From NCBI GenBank assembly GCA_964641415.1, contig CAZXMW010000003.1:1-64000 (forward strand): a stretch of 64,000 bases of DNA, read 5' to 3'. Shown here one piece after another: positions 9,384 to 18,178 of this stretch (positions are counted from its first letter, which is position 1; each line of letters begins with the position of its first letter). The notes under the pieces were generated by a model. The model was not told the origin of the DNA, made no database searches, and saw nothing but the letters and a program-made list of their open reading frames with translations. This stretch comes from JAHECW01 sp964641415. Lineage in GTDB: Bacteria; Acidobacteriota; Thermoanaerobaculia; Thermoanaerobaculales; Sulfomarinibacteraceae. The position numbers and the translations under genes were made by a program.

Positions 9384-10061
9384 TTACACGGCCCGCGGCG
9401 CGAGGCGGAAGATCCGATCGCACCTGCGGGCCATCTCCTCGTTGTGGGTCACTATAATTGATGTCAATCCGGCCTTCAAATGCAGCTCGGACAGCAGGTC
9501 GAAGAGCCGTTCGGAGTTGCCACGATCGAGATTGCCGGTGGGCTCGTCCGCGAGCAGGAGCCCGGGGCCCATGGCCAGAGCACGCGCGACCGACACTCGC
9601 TGCTGCTCACCGCCCGACAGCTGGTCCGGATAATGGTGGCGGCGGTCGGTGAGACTCACCGCGTCGAGCAGCTCCGCCGCTCTCAGCCGCGCGTCGCGAC
9701 GACCGGACCCGGCAATCCTCAGGGGCAGACCGACATTGTCGAGGGCGTCGAGCTCGTCGAGCAGATGGTGGTGCTGAAAGACGAAACCGATGGTCCGGTT
9801 TCTCAGCTTGGCGCGGGCCGCCCCGTCAAGACCGCAGGTGGCCGCGCCGTCGATTTCGATGGACCCTTGATCGGGCCGGTCGAGAAGGCCGACGAGGTGG
9901 AGCAGCGTGCTCTTGCCGACCCCGGACGGACCGACCACTGCGACCATCTCGCCGGTCGACACCTCGAGGTCGAGCCCATCGAGCACGACGAGCCGGGTCG
10001 CGCCCGAGCCGTAGCTCTTGGCCACGCCGCGGGCGCGGACCACGACTTGCGGGTCACTCAT
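9384..10061 (-). CDS. lolD: Lipoprotein-release ABC transporter ATPase LolD
   Basis: ATPase of the inner-membrane complex that extracts lipoproteins for delivery to the outer membrane. It has 225 residues, with Walker A GPSGVGKST, signature LSGGEQQRVSVARAL, Walker B LLLADEPTGNLD and a switch His in VTHNEEMA. It overlaps the downstream end of the permease gene by 8 bases. The closely related MacB-type ATPases are the main alternative, but the neighbour is a LolC/E permease rather than MacB. Confidence 0.93.
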   Translation of the reverse strand: MSDPQVVVRARGVAKSYGSGATRLVVLDGLDLEVSTGEMVAVVGPSGVGKSTLLHLVGLLDRPDQGSIEIDGAATCGLDGAARAKLRNRTIGFVFQHHHLLDELDALDNVGLPLRIAGSGRRDARLRAAELLDAVSLTDRRHHYPDQLSGGEQQRVSVARALAMGPGLLLADEPTGNLDRGNSERLFDLLSELHLKAGLTSIIVTHNEEMARRCDRIFRLAPRAV

Positions 10062-11208
10062 AGCGCAGCCCCTCGGCGGGCTCGCGCCGGGCGATGGTGC
10101 GCGCCGGCAACCACGACGCCAGCAGGGCCAGGCCGAGCGACACCCCGAGAACCGATGCCAGCGACACCGGATCGACTCGAAACGGCACCGCCGAGACCAT
10201 GAACACGCCCCGGGGCAGCTCCAGGGCCCCGGTCCGGTCGAGGACGACGGCGACGCCGACCCCGAGCGCCGCGCCGAGCACCGAACCGGCGACTCCGATG
10301 GCGACGCCGAGCACGAGAAACAGCCGCCGGAGGGAGCGCGGCTCGAAGCCGAGCCCGGCCATCACCGCCAGGTCCCTACGCTTCTCGGCGGCGATCATGG
10401 CGACGTTGCACAGCAGGTTGAGGGCCGCCACCACCAGCATCAATCCGACCGCCAGAAAGATCATCACCTTCTCCAAAGCGAGCGCGGTGAGCAGCGGCCG
10501 ATGGAGCTCGCCGAGACCGGCCACGGTCACCGGCGCCGCGGCAGCTTCGACGGCGGCCCGTGCGCGTACCCCGAGCGACCAGGGATCGGCGAGGTCTCGA
10601 AGCTCGATGACTTCGACCACCGGCTCGCCCCACAACAGCTGCTGCGCCCGGTCGAGGGGCAGCTCGACGGCGCCCCCCTCGGACCCCGGTTCGGGGAGCT
10701 CGACACGGGCGATCGCGGCCCGGATCCGGACCGGGAGGGGCCCCATCGGGGTCAGCCTCTGGCGCGCGGAGATCACGTCGACGCTGTCACCGGCGCCGAC
10801 CCCGACGCGGCGGGCGAGCACCCGGTCGACGACGATCCGGTCGGTGTCAGAGCGGCCGATCACCGATGCCGGAACGGCATCGGTGGCCGAGCTGACCAGG
10901 CAGGTACCCCTCACGACCTCGATGATCTCCACCTCGGGCAGTGCGTCATGCAAGAGCAACGCCATCCCGGCCGGATCGGGCAGCCGTCGGCCGGACGCCG
11001 GTCGGACCTCGGCGTGGACCCCATGCTCGGCAATCTGCGATCGGATCGCGGTTTGGAAGCCGTCGAGCAGCGCCAACGTGACGACCAGGGCGAAGACACC
11101 GAAGCCCAGGCCGACGAACGAGATCAGGGTCACCGTGGCAACGTGGGTGCGGCGCCGCAGCCCGACAAGGTAGCGTCGCGCGACGTGGAGTTCGGCGTCG
11201 AGACCCAT
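10054..11208 (-). CDS. LolC/LolE-family lipoprotein-release permease
   Basis: A 384-residue FtsX-type permease with one N-terminal membrane segment (about residues 25-48), a large periplasmic domain, and three C-terminal segments ending in WLPARTIARREPAEGLRYE, the LolCE signature. Only one permease gene is present, so the complex is probably a homodimer like LolF rather than a LolC-LolE heterodimer. It starts 3 bases after the lysS stop and overlaps lolD by 8 bases. Confidence 0.92.
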   Translation of the reverse strand: MGLDAELHVARRYLVGLRRRTHVATVTLISFVGLGFGVFALVVTLALLDGFQTAIRSQIAEHGVHAEVRPASGRRLPDPAGMALLLHDALPEVEIIEVVRGTCLVSSATDAVPASVIGRSDTDRIVVDRVLARRVGVGAGDSVDVISARQRLTPMGPLPVRIRAAIARVELPEPGSEGGAVELPLDRAQQLLWGEPVVEVIELRDLADPWSLGVRARAAVEAAAAPVTVAGLGELHRPLLTALALEKVMIFLAVGLMLVVAALNLLCNVAMIAAEKRRDLAVMAGLGFEPRSLRRLFLVLGVAIGVAGSVLGAALGVGVAVVLDRTGALELPRGVFMVSAVPFRVDPVSLASVLGVSLGLALLASWLPARTIARREPAEGLRYE

Positions 11209-11211
11209 GAA

Positions 11212-12699
11212 TCAGGGTTCACGCAGCCTGAGCTGCGGGAACAGGATCACGTCGCGGATCGACTGGCGATCGGCGAGCAGCATGACCAGCCGATCGATGC
11301 CGATTCCCTCGCCGCCGGTCGGCGGCATCCCGTGCTCCATGGCGAGCACGAAGTCGTCGTCGACGGTCCCGCCGACCACCGCCGCCTGCTCCTCGAGCCG
11401 GCGGCGCTGTTCGGCGGGGTCGTTGAGCTCGGTGTAGGCGTTGGCGACCTCGATGCCGCCGATGAAGAGCTCGAAACGCTCAACCACATCGGGCTCTCCC
11501 GGTTTCGACTTGGTCAGCGGCGAGATGTCCCTCGGGTAGTCCATGATGAATGCCGGGTCGATCATCTGCGGCTCGGCGGTCATCTCGTACAGCTCCTCGA
11601 GAAGCTTGCCGTCCGAGCGCTCCTCGATCCGTTGAACGCCGACCCGTCGAGCCGCGGCCTCCATCTTGTCCCGGCCGTCCAGGTCGTCGTCGGTCAGGTC
11701 GGAGTACTCGAGAATCGCGTCGCGCAGAGTGATTCGTTTCCACGGCGGCGTCAGATTGATGGTTTGGTCGCCCCACGGCAGCTGCAGTGTCCCGAGCACC
11801 TCGCGCGCGATGGTCGTGATCATGGCCTCGGTGAAGTCCATGAGCATCTCGTAGTCGGCGTAGGCCCAGTAGAACTCGAGCATCGTGAACTCTGGGTTGT
11901 GGCGCGTCGAGATCCCTTCGTTGCGGAAGTTCCTGTTGATCTCGTAGACTCGTTCGATGCCGCCGATGATGAGCCGTTTCAGGTAGAGCTCGGGCGCGAT
12001 CCGAAGGTAGAGGTCGAGGTCCAGGGTGTTGTGGTGGGTGACGAACGGACGCGCCGTTGCACCACCGGGAATCGGTTGCATCATCGGCGTCTCGACCTCG
12101 AGGAAGCCGGCATCATCGAGAAACCGCCGGAGCCACGAGATGACACGACTGCGGACCTCGAACACCCGACGCGAGTCCGGGTTGGACAGCAGATCCAGAT
12201 AACGTCGGCGCGCCCGAGCCTCGCGATCTGCGAGCCCGTGGTACTTCTCGGGGAGCGGCCGGGCGGTTTTGGCCAGCACATCGAGGCGAGACACCGCGAC
12301 GCTGAGTTCGCCGGTCCGGGTCCGGAACAGCGTTCCCTCGACACCCAGGAAGTCGCCGAGGTCGAGCAGCTTGAAGACCCGCCAGGATGCTTCGTCGAGA
12401 TCGTTCTTCCGGACGTAGATCTGAATCTGATCGGCTCCGTCCGACAGGTCCGCGAACGACGCCTTGCCGTGGCCGCGGACGGCAACCAGACGACCGGCCA
12501 GACGAACCGCCGGCGCGGCCCGGGTGAGCTCGTCACCGGCAATCTCCCGGTAGCGTGCAGTCACCTCAGAAATCGACTGCTCGACCCGGTAGCGCCCGGG
12601 GAACGGCTCGACCCCGAGCTCCCGGAGTTGCTCGAGCTTGGCCAGCCGGTTGGCGATGAGCTGCTCGACGGGCTGCTGTTGCGTCCTGGTCTCTGTCAC
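11212..12699 (-). CDS. lysS: Lysyl-tRNA synthetase, class II
   Basis: Charges tRNA-Lys. The 495-residue protein has an N-terminal OB-fold anticodon-binding domain (about 55-165), class II motif 1 ending in ETPMMQPIPGGA, motif 2 in YEINRNFRNEG, and motif 3 in GIGIDRLVMLLAD. It is the first gene of the nine-gene envelope operon; its stop and the lolC/E start are 3 bases apart. An AGGAGGT ribosome site and an extended -10 box TGGTACAAT (minus, 12729-12721) precede it with a predicted leader of about 15 bases. Confidence 0.97.
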   Translation of the reverse strand: MTETRTQQQPVEQLIANRLAKLEQLRELGVEPFPGRYRVEQSISEVTARYREIAGDELTRAAPAVRLAGRLVAVRGHGKASFADLSDGADQIQIYVRKNDLDEASWRVFKLLDLGDFLGVEGTLFRTRTGELSVAVSRLDVLAKTARPLPEKYHGLADREARARRRYLDLLSNPDSRRVFEVRSRVISWLRRFLDDAGFLEVETPMMQPIPGGATARPFVTHHNTLDLDLYLRIAPELYLKRLIIGGIERVYEINRNFRNEGISTRHNPEFTMLEFYWAYADYEMLMDFTEAMITTIAREVLGTLQLPWGDQTINLTPPWKRITLRDAILEYSDLTDDDLDGRDKMEAAARRVGVQRIEERSDGKLLEELYEMTAEPQMIDPAFIMDYPRDISPLTKSKPGEPDVVERFELFIGGIEVANAYTELNDPAEQRRRLEEQAAVVGGTVDDDFVLAMEHGMPPTGGEGIGIDRLVMLLADRQSIRDVILFPQLRLREP

Positions 12700-12720
12700 A
12701 CGACCTCCTGCAGGCGCGTG

Positions 12721-12729
12721 ATTGTACCA
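12721..12729 (-). promoter_or_regulatory. Extended -10 promoter box of lysS and the envelope operon
   Basis: TGGTACAAT on the minus strand fits the extended -10 form TGnTAnnnT and lies 21 bases before the lysS ATG. The identical 9-mer precedes hrcA. A second candidate, TATAAT at 12764-12759 in an AT-rich patch, lies farther upstream without a good -35 box. Confidence 0.5.
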
Positions 12730-12776
12730 CGGCGATCTGTCTTCGAAGAATTGCTAAAATTATATTTTCCAATAAT

Positions 12777-13607
12777 TTACCGACGTTTCCGCGATGCGGA
12801 CGCCGGATTTTTCGACCGCCTCCCCCGCGCTGCTTTCGCAGCTCGGCGAGGTTTCGCCTTCGTCGGCGCGGGTTTCTCCCCGATCTCACGGCAAAGCGCG
12901 ACGAGTTCGGACTTGGTCAGAAACCGAAAATCGCCGGCTCGCAGGGCCGGGTCCTTCAGCGAACCGATTGCGGTGCGGCGCAGCCTCTGGACCAGTCGTC
13001 CGGCACGGAAGAACAGCTGCCGAACCTCGTGGGTCCGGCCCTCGGCAACCTCGACCCGCCACCAGGTCGAGGCGCCGCCCGGCGTCGTCCGCAGCCGCTC
13101 GACGGCCAGCGGCGCGATCCGGCGACCCTCGATCACGGTTCCGGCCTCGAGACGTTCGCGCTGGCTGTCGTCGAGGTCACCCCGGATCTTGACCATGTAC
13201 TCACGAACCACGCCGTGCCTCGGGTGTGTCACACGGGCCGCCAGGTCACCGTCGTTGGTCAGCAGCAGCAGGCCTTCGGACTGGTAGTCGAGTCGCCCGA
13301 CCGGAAACACCCGCTCCTTGACCACCGGACGAACCAGGTCGATCACCGTGGTCCGCTCCTCGGGGTCGTCGCAGGTCGTCATCACCGCACGCGGCTTGTA
13401 CAACAGCACATGGACCAGGGGTTCCTCGGGTTTGAGGCGTTTGCCGTCGATCTTGATGTGGTCGGTGGCGGGATCGGCCTTGTCACCGGGCGCCGCAGTG
13501 CGGCCGTTGACCGTCACCCGTCCCTCAGCCACCATCGTGTCGGCGTCGCGGCGCGAGCACAACCCCGAGCGCGCGATGAGCTTCTGCAGTCGTTCCTCAG
13601 GCATCAT
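12777..13607 (-). CDS. RluB-type ribosomal pseudouridine synthase
   Basis: A 276-residue member of the RsuA/RluB/RluE family, predicted to isomerise a uridine in 23S rRNA. An S4 RNA-binding domain (about 1-60) starts LQKLIARSGLCSRRDAD. The catalytic domain follows with the Asp motif GRLDYQSEGLLLLTNDG and the EGRTHEVRQLF segment. The last 35 residues are a Lys/Arg/Ala-rich tail. Two ATGs in tandem (13607 and 13604) follow a GGAGGAG ribosome site; either could be used. The exact subfamily (RluB or RluE) is not certain. Confidence 0.9.
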   Translation of the reverse strand: MMPEERLQKLIARSGLCSRRDADTMVAEGRVTVNGRTAAPGDKADPATDHIKIDGKRLKPEEPLVHVLLYKPRAVMTTCDDPEERTTVIDLVRPVVKERVFPVGRLDYQSEGLLLLTNDGDLAARVTHPRHGVVREYMVKIRGDLDDSQRERLEAGTVIEGRRIAPLAVERLRTTPGGASTWWRVEVAEGRTHEVRQLFFRAGRLVQRLRRTAIGSLKDPALRAGDFRFLTKSELVALCREIGEKPAPTKAKPRRAAKAARGRRSKNPASASRKRR

Positions 13608-13728
13608 TCCCTCCTCCGGGACCTTCCGCCTCGCGGCGGGATCGCGCAGGCTATCACAGCGGATCCAACTCTCCAACAACTGCCGGCAGCAGCGCACAGC
13701 GACAGACCCGCCGTGGCGGGCGCTCGGC

Positions 13729-13734
13729 TATTCT
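13729..13734 (+). promoter_or_regulatory. -10-like box TATTCT before the CCA-transferase gene
   Basis: TATTCT ends 8 bases before the ATG at 13743, and no ribosome site is present, so a leaderless transcript is predicted. Confidence 0.4.
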
Positions 13735-13742
13735 GCCAGCAG

Positions 13743-14996
13743 ATGAACTCCCGGCTCAAACGAACTCTCCGTGACGACATCGTGCTCCATCAAGTGTGGA
13801 ATGCCATGGGACGTCCCCCGGACTGCCGCGCGGTCGGCGGTTACGTGCGCGACCGGCTTCTCGGTCGCGCCACTGTCGACCTCGACCTCGCTGTGCGCGG
13901 GTCTGTTGACGATGCCGAACCAAACGCGCGACGGCTCGCCGAGCGATTCGGTGCTCGCCCCCACCTGCTCGGGAACCCGCCGCACAGGGTGTGGCGGATC
14001 GACACCACGGCGCTCAAGATCGAGCTCTGGCCGACCGGCCGCCTCGGTCTCGAAGATGACATTCGGCGCCGGGACTTCACGGTCAATGCGCTCGCCTGGA
14101 AGCTGCCCGACGGGCCGCTGGTCGACCTCGTGGGCGGGCTCGACGATCTGGCGGCCGGACGGCTTCGCGTCGTCGCGCGGGTCAATCTCCAGGACGACCC
14201 CGTCCGGCTGCTTCGGGGGCCGCGCTTCCTGGCACAGCTCCCCGCCTTCGAGCTTGACGGCGACAGCCGCGGCTGGATTGCCGAGCTCGCGCCTCGACTC
14301 GCCGACGCGCCCCGCGAGCGGATCGGTCAGGAGCTCCTGACACTGCTCAGGGGACCGGCCGCGTCGCGCGGTCTTGGCGGCTGTCTCGACCTCGGCCTGG
14401 TGCGCCCGTCCGCTCCGGTCGAGGCCGCGGTGGACCGAAGATGGCTCGAGCAGAATGCCGGTGCCATCGACGTCGTCAACGCGGTGTCGCGGACGACCCG
14501 GACGCTCGGTTCACTCTCGAGCGACGCGGCTCGGCTCGGGCTGCTGATTCGCGCCTGGGGCTGCCCGCCGGCGTTGCTGCTCGCGCCGTACTCGTGGCCG
14601 AAGGCCGGACGCGACCGTGCGGTGCGGGCCGCGCGAATGCTCGACCGGGCTGTCGCGTCGGTCGACGCCGGGCCGGCCGACCGCCGCGAGCTGGCGTGGC
14701 AAGCGGGCGAAGCCTTTCCGGCGCTGGTCGCGCTCGGCCGCGCCGTCCAACCGGACCGTGCCGGCTGGGGACGCTGGCTGCGGCAGTGGCGGCGTGCCCC
14801 GTCGGACTTCACCGACCCCGAACCGCCGCTCTCCGGGTCCGAGATCGCCGAGTTGGCCGGCGTCGAGCCCGGTCCAGAGCTCGGCCGGCTCGTCGAGGCC
14901 CTGCTCCGCGCTCGAGTCCGTGGTGAAATTCGCAGCCGCCGAGGGGCGGCGCGCCGGCTCAAAGGCCTCAAGGACTCGTCCAGCGAATCCCGGTAG
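13743..14996 (+). CDS. CCA tRNA nucleotidyltransferase / poly(A) polymerase family protein
   Basis: A 417-residue class II nucleotidyltransferase, predicted to add or repair the CCA end of tRNAs or to add 3' A residues. The head domain carries GGYVRDRLLG (residues 32-41), the metal-binding DLD at 46-48 and RRDFTVNAL. The following RNA-binding motif is DPVRLLRGPRFLAQL instead of the common DDPLRxLRAARFA, a mild divergence. The C-terminal half is helical and poorly conserved. Sequence alone does not separate CCA-adding, A-adding and poly(A) activities. The ATG at 13743 has no Shine-Dalgarno. Confidence 0.85.
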   Translation: MNSRLKRTLRDDIVLHQVWNAMGRPPDCRAVGGYVRDRLLGRATVDLDLAVRGSVDDAEPNARRLAERFGARPHLLGNPPHRVWRIDTTALKIELWPTGRLGLEDDIRRRDFTVNALAWKLPDGPLVDLVGGLDDLAAGRLRVVARVNLQDDPVRLLRGPRFLAQLPAFELDGDSRGWIAELAPRLADAPRERIGQELLTLLRGPAASRGLGGCLDLGLVRPSAPVEAAVDRRWLEQNAGAIDVVNAVSRTTRTLGSLSSDAARLGLLIRAWGCPPALLLAPYSWPKAGRDRAVRAARMLDRAVASVDAGPADRRELAWQAGEAFPALVALGRAVQPDRAGWGRWLRQWRRAPSDFTDPEPPLSGSEIAELAGVEPGPELGRLVEALLRARVRGEIRSRRGAARRLKGLKDSSSESR

Positions 14997-15028
14997 GAGA
15001 TTGCGCCGAACAGGAACGCATCGACCTC

Positions 15029-15898
15029 TCAGGCCAGGGTCTGGTCCATCAGTCGGAGCAGAACTTCGAGCAGCCGCATCGGCTCGGTTCCGGGCGCTTG
15101 CCGCAGGAGTTCGTCGAGCTCAGCATCGCGACCGCCGAGATCACGCAGAGCGTCGATCATGTCGTCAGTGACCCGGCCTCGGCCGAGCTCGGCGATGGCC
15201 CAGGTCAGCATCTGATGGTCGAAGGTCACCAGATCGCGGCGATGGTTGATCTTCTGCAGATGGTACGCGAAAGCCTCGACGGTCGGCCAGATCTCGGTCG
15301 CCAAGGCGAGATCGCGGTCGGCCAGGCGCCAGGTCTCGAGCTCGCTCTTCAACGCGATCAAGGTCAGCTGCTCATCGAGCCGGATCGTGTCGTAGGTCGG
15401 AGCGTCTCGGATTGCATCGATCGCGGCATCGACGGTCTCGAGGGACCGTTCATAACCCTCGGCCGTGCGTGGCGCCGGTCGCGCGAAAGCGACCCCGAAC
15501 GGCCCGATGGTCTGACGGACCGCGATCGCGGTGGCGAGAGGCGAGCCCTTCTCGACCACCGGTCGCTGTGGCGCCGAGGCAGCGGGCGTCGGCGCTCCGG
15601 CAGCGCGGGAGGCCGGCTCGGGACGCGGCGTGCCGCCCTTCTTGGCCTCCTTCAGCTCCGCCGCTCGCCGGATCAGAGTGTCGATGATCCTTTTGTGCTG
15701 CTCGTTGACCCTGGCGTCGACGCCCGCGTCGGTCACCACCGTGGGACCGACCGCGATCTCGCGGCTCGTCACGAGCCGGCCCCGGTCGTAGACCAGGGTC
15801 CGGATCTTGCGCACCGGGCGCGGAATGTACTCGGTCTGAATGGTGAACTCCCGGCCGAGCACGAAGATCTTGTCGATGGCGCCGCTCATCAACGCCAT
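15029..15898 (-). CDS. Hypothetical protein with beta N-domain and helical C-domain
   Basis: A 289-residue protein (280 if translation starts at the ATG at 15889). The first 55 residues look like a small beta-rich domain that includes the phrase IPRPVRKIRTLVYD. A Pro/Ala-rich linker covers about 85-120, and a mostly helical C-terminal domain of about 160 residues follows. There is no signal peptide or membrane segment and no family I can name. It follows recQ on the same strand after 54 bases, so the two may be co-transcribed, but nothing ties it to DNA repair directly. The two-part design suggests a regulator or scaffold; this is a guess from architecture only. Confidence 0.72.
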   Translation of the reverse strand: MALMSGAIDKIFVLGREFTIQTEYIPRPVRKIRTLVYDRGRLVTSREIAVGPTVVTDAGVDARVNEQHKRIIDTLIRRAAELKEAKKGGTPRPEPASRAAGAPTPAASAPQRPVVEKGSPLATAIAVRQTIGPFGVAFARPAPRTAEGYERSLETVDAAIDAIRDAPTYDTIRLDEQLTLIALKSELETWRLADRDLALATEIWPTVEAFAYHLQKINHRRDLVTFDHQMLTWAIAELGRGRVTDDMIDALRDLGGRDAELDELLRQAPGTEPMRLLEVLLRLMDQTLA

Positions 15899-15952
15899 TC
15901 AAGCACGAAGCCCCGCGGCCGGCAACCGGAGGGCCGGCACAAAGCCGACCGG

Positions 15953-18025
15953 TCATTTCGCGCCGGAGATGATCCCGAGGATTGCACGGCCGTACTTGCG
16001 CGCGACTGTGGGACCGATGCCGGAGGTCTCGAGCAGCTCGGCCTCGTCGCTCGGACGAGCCCGGCAGAGAGCCTCGAGCACCCGGTCGGCGAGGATCCGG
16101 AAGGCGGGGACACGGCGCCTCCGAGCCTCTCCGAGTCGCCATTCGCGGAGTGCGTCGAAGAGGCGGACGTCGGCGATGTCGAGAGCGACATCGCGAGGCG
16201 GCGACGACGCACCTGAAGCCGGCGACCCGGTGCGGCTGCGACTCGACCTTCGCCCGTCCAACGCCTGCGGCGTTTCGACGAGCGTCACCTGGTCCTCGAC
16301 CCCGGGGCGGGCGAGGCGGCCGAATCGGGTGAGGTGCGCCCGCCGAAAACGCACGGTGACGCCGTCCTTGACGAAGGAATCGGACCGGAGCTCGACGAGG
16401 CCGTGCTGTGCGAGACCGTCGAGCAGGGCCTCGAAGCGCCGTCTCCCCTCGGAACCCGGGGCGCCGAGCTCGCGGTGGAGCTGCCCGGCAGTCGCACCGT
16501 CGCGTCGGCCCAGGGCGCTCAGGATCGCCGACAGCTGCTCGCGTTCACGCCGGGTCGGCGGCCGAAATCGGGTCACCAGGCAGCCGTCGGGAGCGCATCG
16601 GTCGCAGATCCCGCAGGGCGTGCCGGGATCGTTCCGGTCGCCGAAGTGCTCGATGAGCCGGATCATCCGGCAGCCGTGCCCCGACGCGAAGCGGATCATG
16701 GACTCGATCTGCTCGTGGCGGTGCGCTCGTTGCGCCCTGTAGTCGGGGGCCCAGTCGTCCCGCCCCCGAACCGCCGTCTCATCCGGATCGACCACGGCGC
16801 CACGATGGATCCACAGCTTTTCGAGGGCGTTGGAGAAAACCGGGGCATCCAGCCCGAGCTCGTCCCGGAGCTCGGCGGCGGGCCGCGGCCGGCTGCCGAG
16901 GAGGGAGTGGATCCTGGCCAGGATCCGGGGGTCGGGGTAATCGCGGTCGAGGAAGAACTGGTGGGTGCGCCGGTCGGCCCACGAGTAGAGCAGGACGGCG
17001 CGCGCGAGTCGGCCATCACGCCCGGAGCGGCCGATTTCCTGATAGTAGCTCTCGAGGCTGCCCGGCAGCCCGGTGTGGATGACGGTCCGGACGTCGGCCT
17101 TGTCGATACCCATTCCGAAGGCGATGGTCGCCACGACGACCTGGAGCTCGCCGTCACGAAAGGCGCGCTGGGCGCGGTCACGAACGGTCGCGGTCATGCC
17201 CGCGTGATAGGCCGCCGACGGGAAGCCGCTGTCGAGCTCTGCGGCCAGCGCCTCGGTCTCCCTGCGGCTCGGCGAGTAGACGATGGCCGGCCGCCGTTCG
17301 GCCACCGACAGGACCGCGCGGACGACCTCGGCACGCGCCGACGGCGGAGTCTCCACCGCCTCGACCGCGATGTTGTCACGGCGGAAGCCATGGATGTATC
17401 TCGTCGCGTCGGGCACGCCGAGCTGATCCACAATGTCCTTTTGGACGGTCGGCGTCGCGGTTGCGGTGAGCGCGATGACGGGCGTCGGACGCAGCATGGG
17501 CAAGCGCTCGCCGATCATCCGGTACTCGGGTCGGAAGTCGTGCCCCCAATGAGAGATGCAGTGGGCCTCGTCGACCGCCACCAGGACCGGCTTGCGCTTG
17601 GCGAGCATCTCGGGGAAGCCGGGCACTGCGAGCCGCTCCGGAGCCACGAACAGGAAGTCCAGGTCGCCGCGGAGATAGTCGTGGCATACCGCTCGGCTGT
17701 CCGCCCGGGCGCGTCCCGAGTGGATCCGATCGGCCGCGAGGCCGAGCTGCTTGAGGGCCTCGGCCTGGTCTTCCATGAGCGCGATCAAGGGCGAGAGCAC
17801 GAGGGTCGTCCCCCCGCGCGCAATCCCGGGAAGCTGGTAGCAAAGGGACTTGCCGGCGCCGGTGGGCATGACCAGCAGGGCATCGCCACCTTCGGTCACG
17901 GTCCGGCAGACCTCCTCCTGGAGCGGCCGGAAGCCGTCGTGTCCGAAAACCGAGCGGACAAGATCCGCGAGGCTCTCCGAGCGGGCCGAGGGACGGCGGC
18001 GTGAGGTCGATCGGAAATCATCCAC
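15953..18025 (-). CDS. recQ: ATP-dependent DNA helicase RecQ
   Basis: A 3'-5' helicase of recombination and fork repair, 690 residues. Helicase motifs are in order: MPTGAGKSLCYQLP (motif I), DEAHCISHWGHDFRPEY (motif II plus the RecQ aromatic loop), and QEIGRSGRDGR (motif VI). A zinc site follows with the last Cys pair in CGICDRC, then a winged helix and an HRDC domain (about the last 75 residues). The GTG at 18025 was preferred over a TTG at 18046, because the TTG falls inside an extended -10 box (TGGTAGAAT). Either start leaves the helicase core intact. Confidence 0.94.
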   Translation of the reverse strand: MDDFRSTSRRRPSARSESLADLVRSVFGHDGFRPLQEEVCRTVTEGGDALLVMPTGAGKSLCYQLPGIARGGTTLVLSPLIALMEDQAEALKQLGLAADRIHSGRARADSRAVCHDYLRGDLDFLFVAPERLAVPGFPEMLAKRKPVLVAVDEAHCISHWGHDFRPEYRMIGERLPMLRPTPVIALTATATPTVQKDIVDQLGVPDATRYIHGFRRDNIAVEAVETPPSARAEVVRAVLSVAERRPAIVYSPSRRETEALAAELDSGFPSAAYHAGMTATVRDRAQRAFRDGELQVVVATIAFGMGIDKADVRTVIHTGLPGSLESYYQEIGRSGRDGRLARAVLLYSWADRRTHQFFLDRDYPDPRILARIHSLLGSRPRPAAELRDELGLDAPVFSNALEKLWIHRGAVVDPDETAVRGRDDWAPDYRAQRAHRHEQIESMIRFASGHGCRMIRLIEHFGDRNDPGTPCGICDRCAPDGCLVTRFRPPTRREREQLSAILSALGRRDGATAGQLHRELGAPGSEGRRRFEALLDGLAQHGLVELRSDSFVKDGVTVRFRRAHLTRFGRLARPGVEDQVTLVETPQALDGRRSSRSRTGSPASGASSPPRDVALDIADVRLFDALREWRLGEARRRRVPAFRILADRVLEALCRARPSDEAELLETSGIGPTVARKYGRAILGIISGAK

Positions 18026-18178
18026 GATTGCTCGAAATTCTACCAAGCCGCCGACCGTGTGCCCGATCTGCGTCTCGGCGGTGCGCCGCCGCGGGCATCA
18101 CCGAAACGATCGGCGAGGCCACGATCCACCGAAGATGTAGGATGGATCGGCTCGGACTTCGCGCGAAGGAGATCGATT

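Noticed and set aside
6955..9633. Very long open frame on the plus strand opposite clpC (892 codons)
   Set aside because: It is antisense to a clear ClpC/LolD coding region, has no family features, and long antisense frames are expected in GC-rich coding DNA.
10018..13287. 1089-codon plus-strand frame
   Set aside because: Spans several real minus-strand genes (lolC/E, lysS, rluB-type) and has a biased His/Asp/Arg composition typical of shadows.
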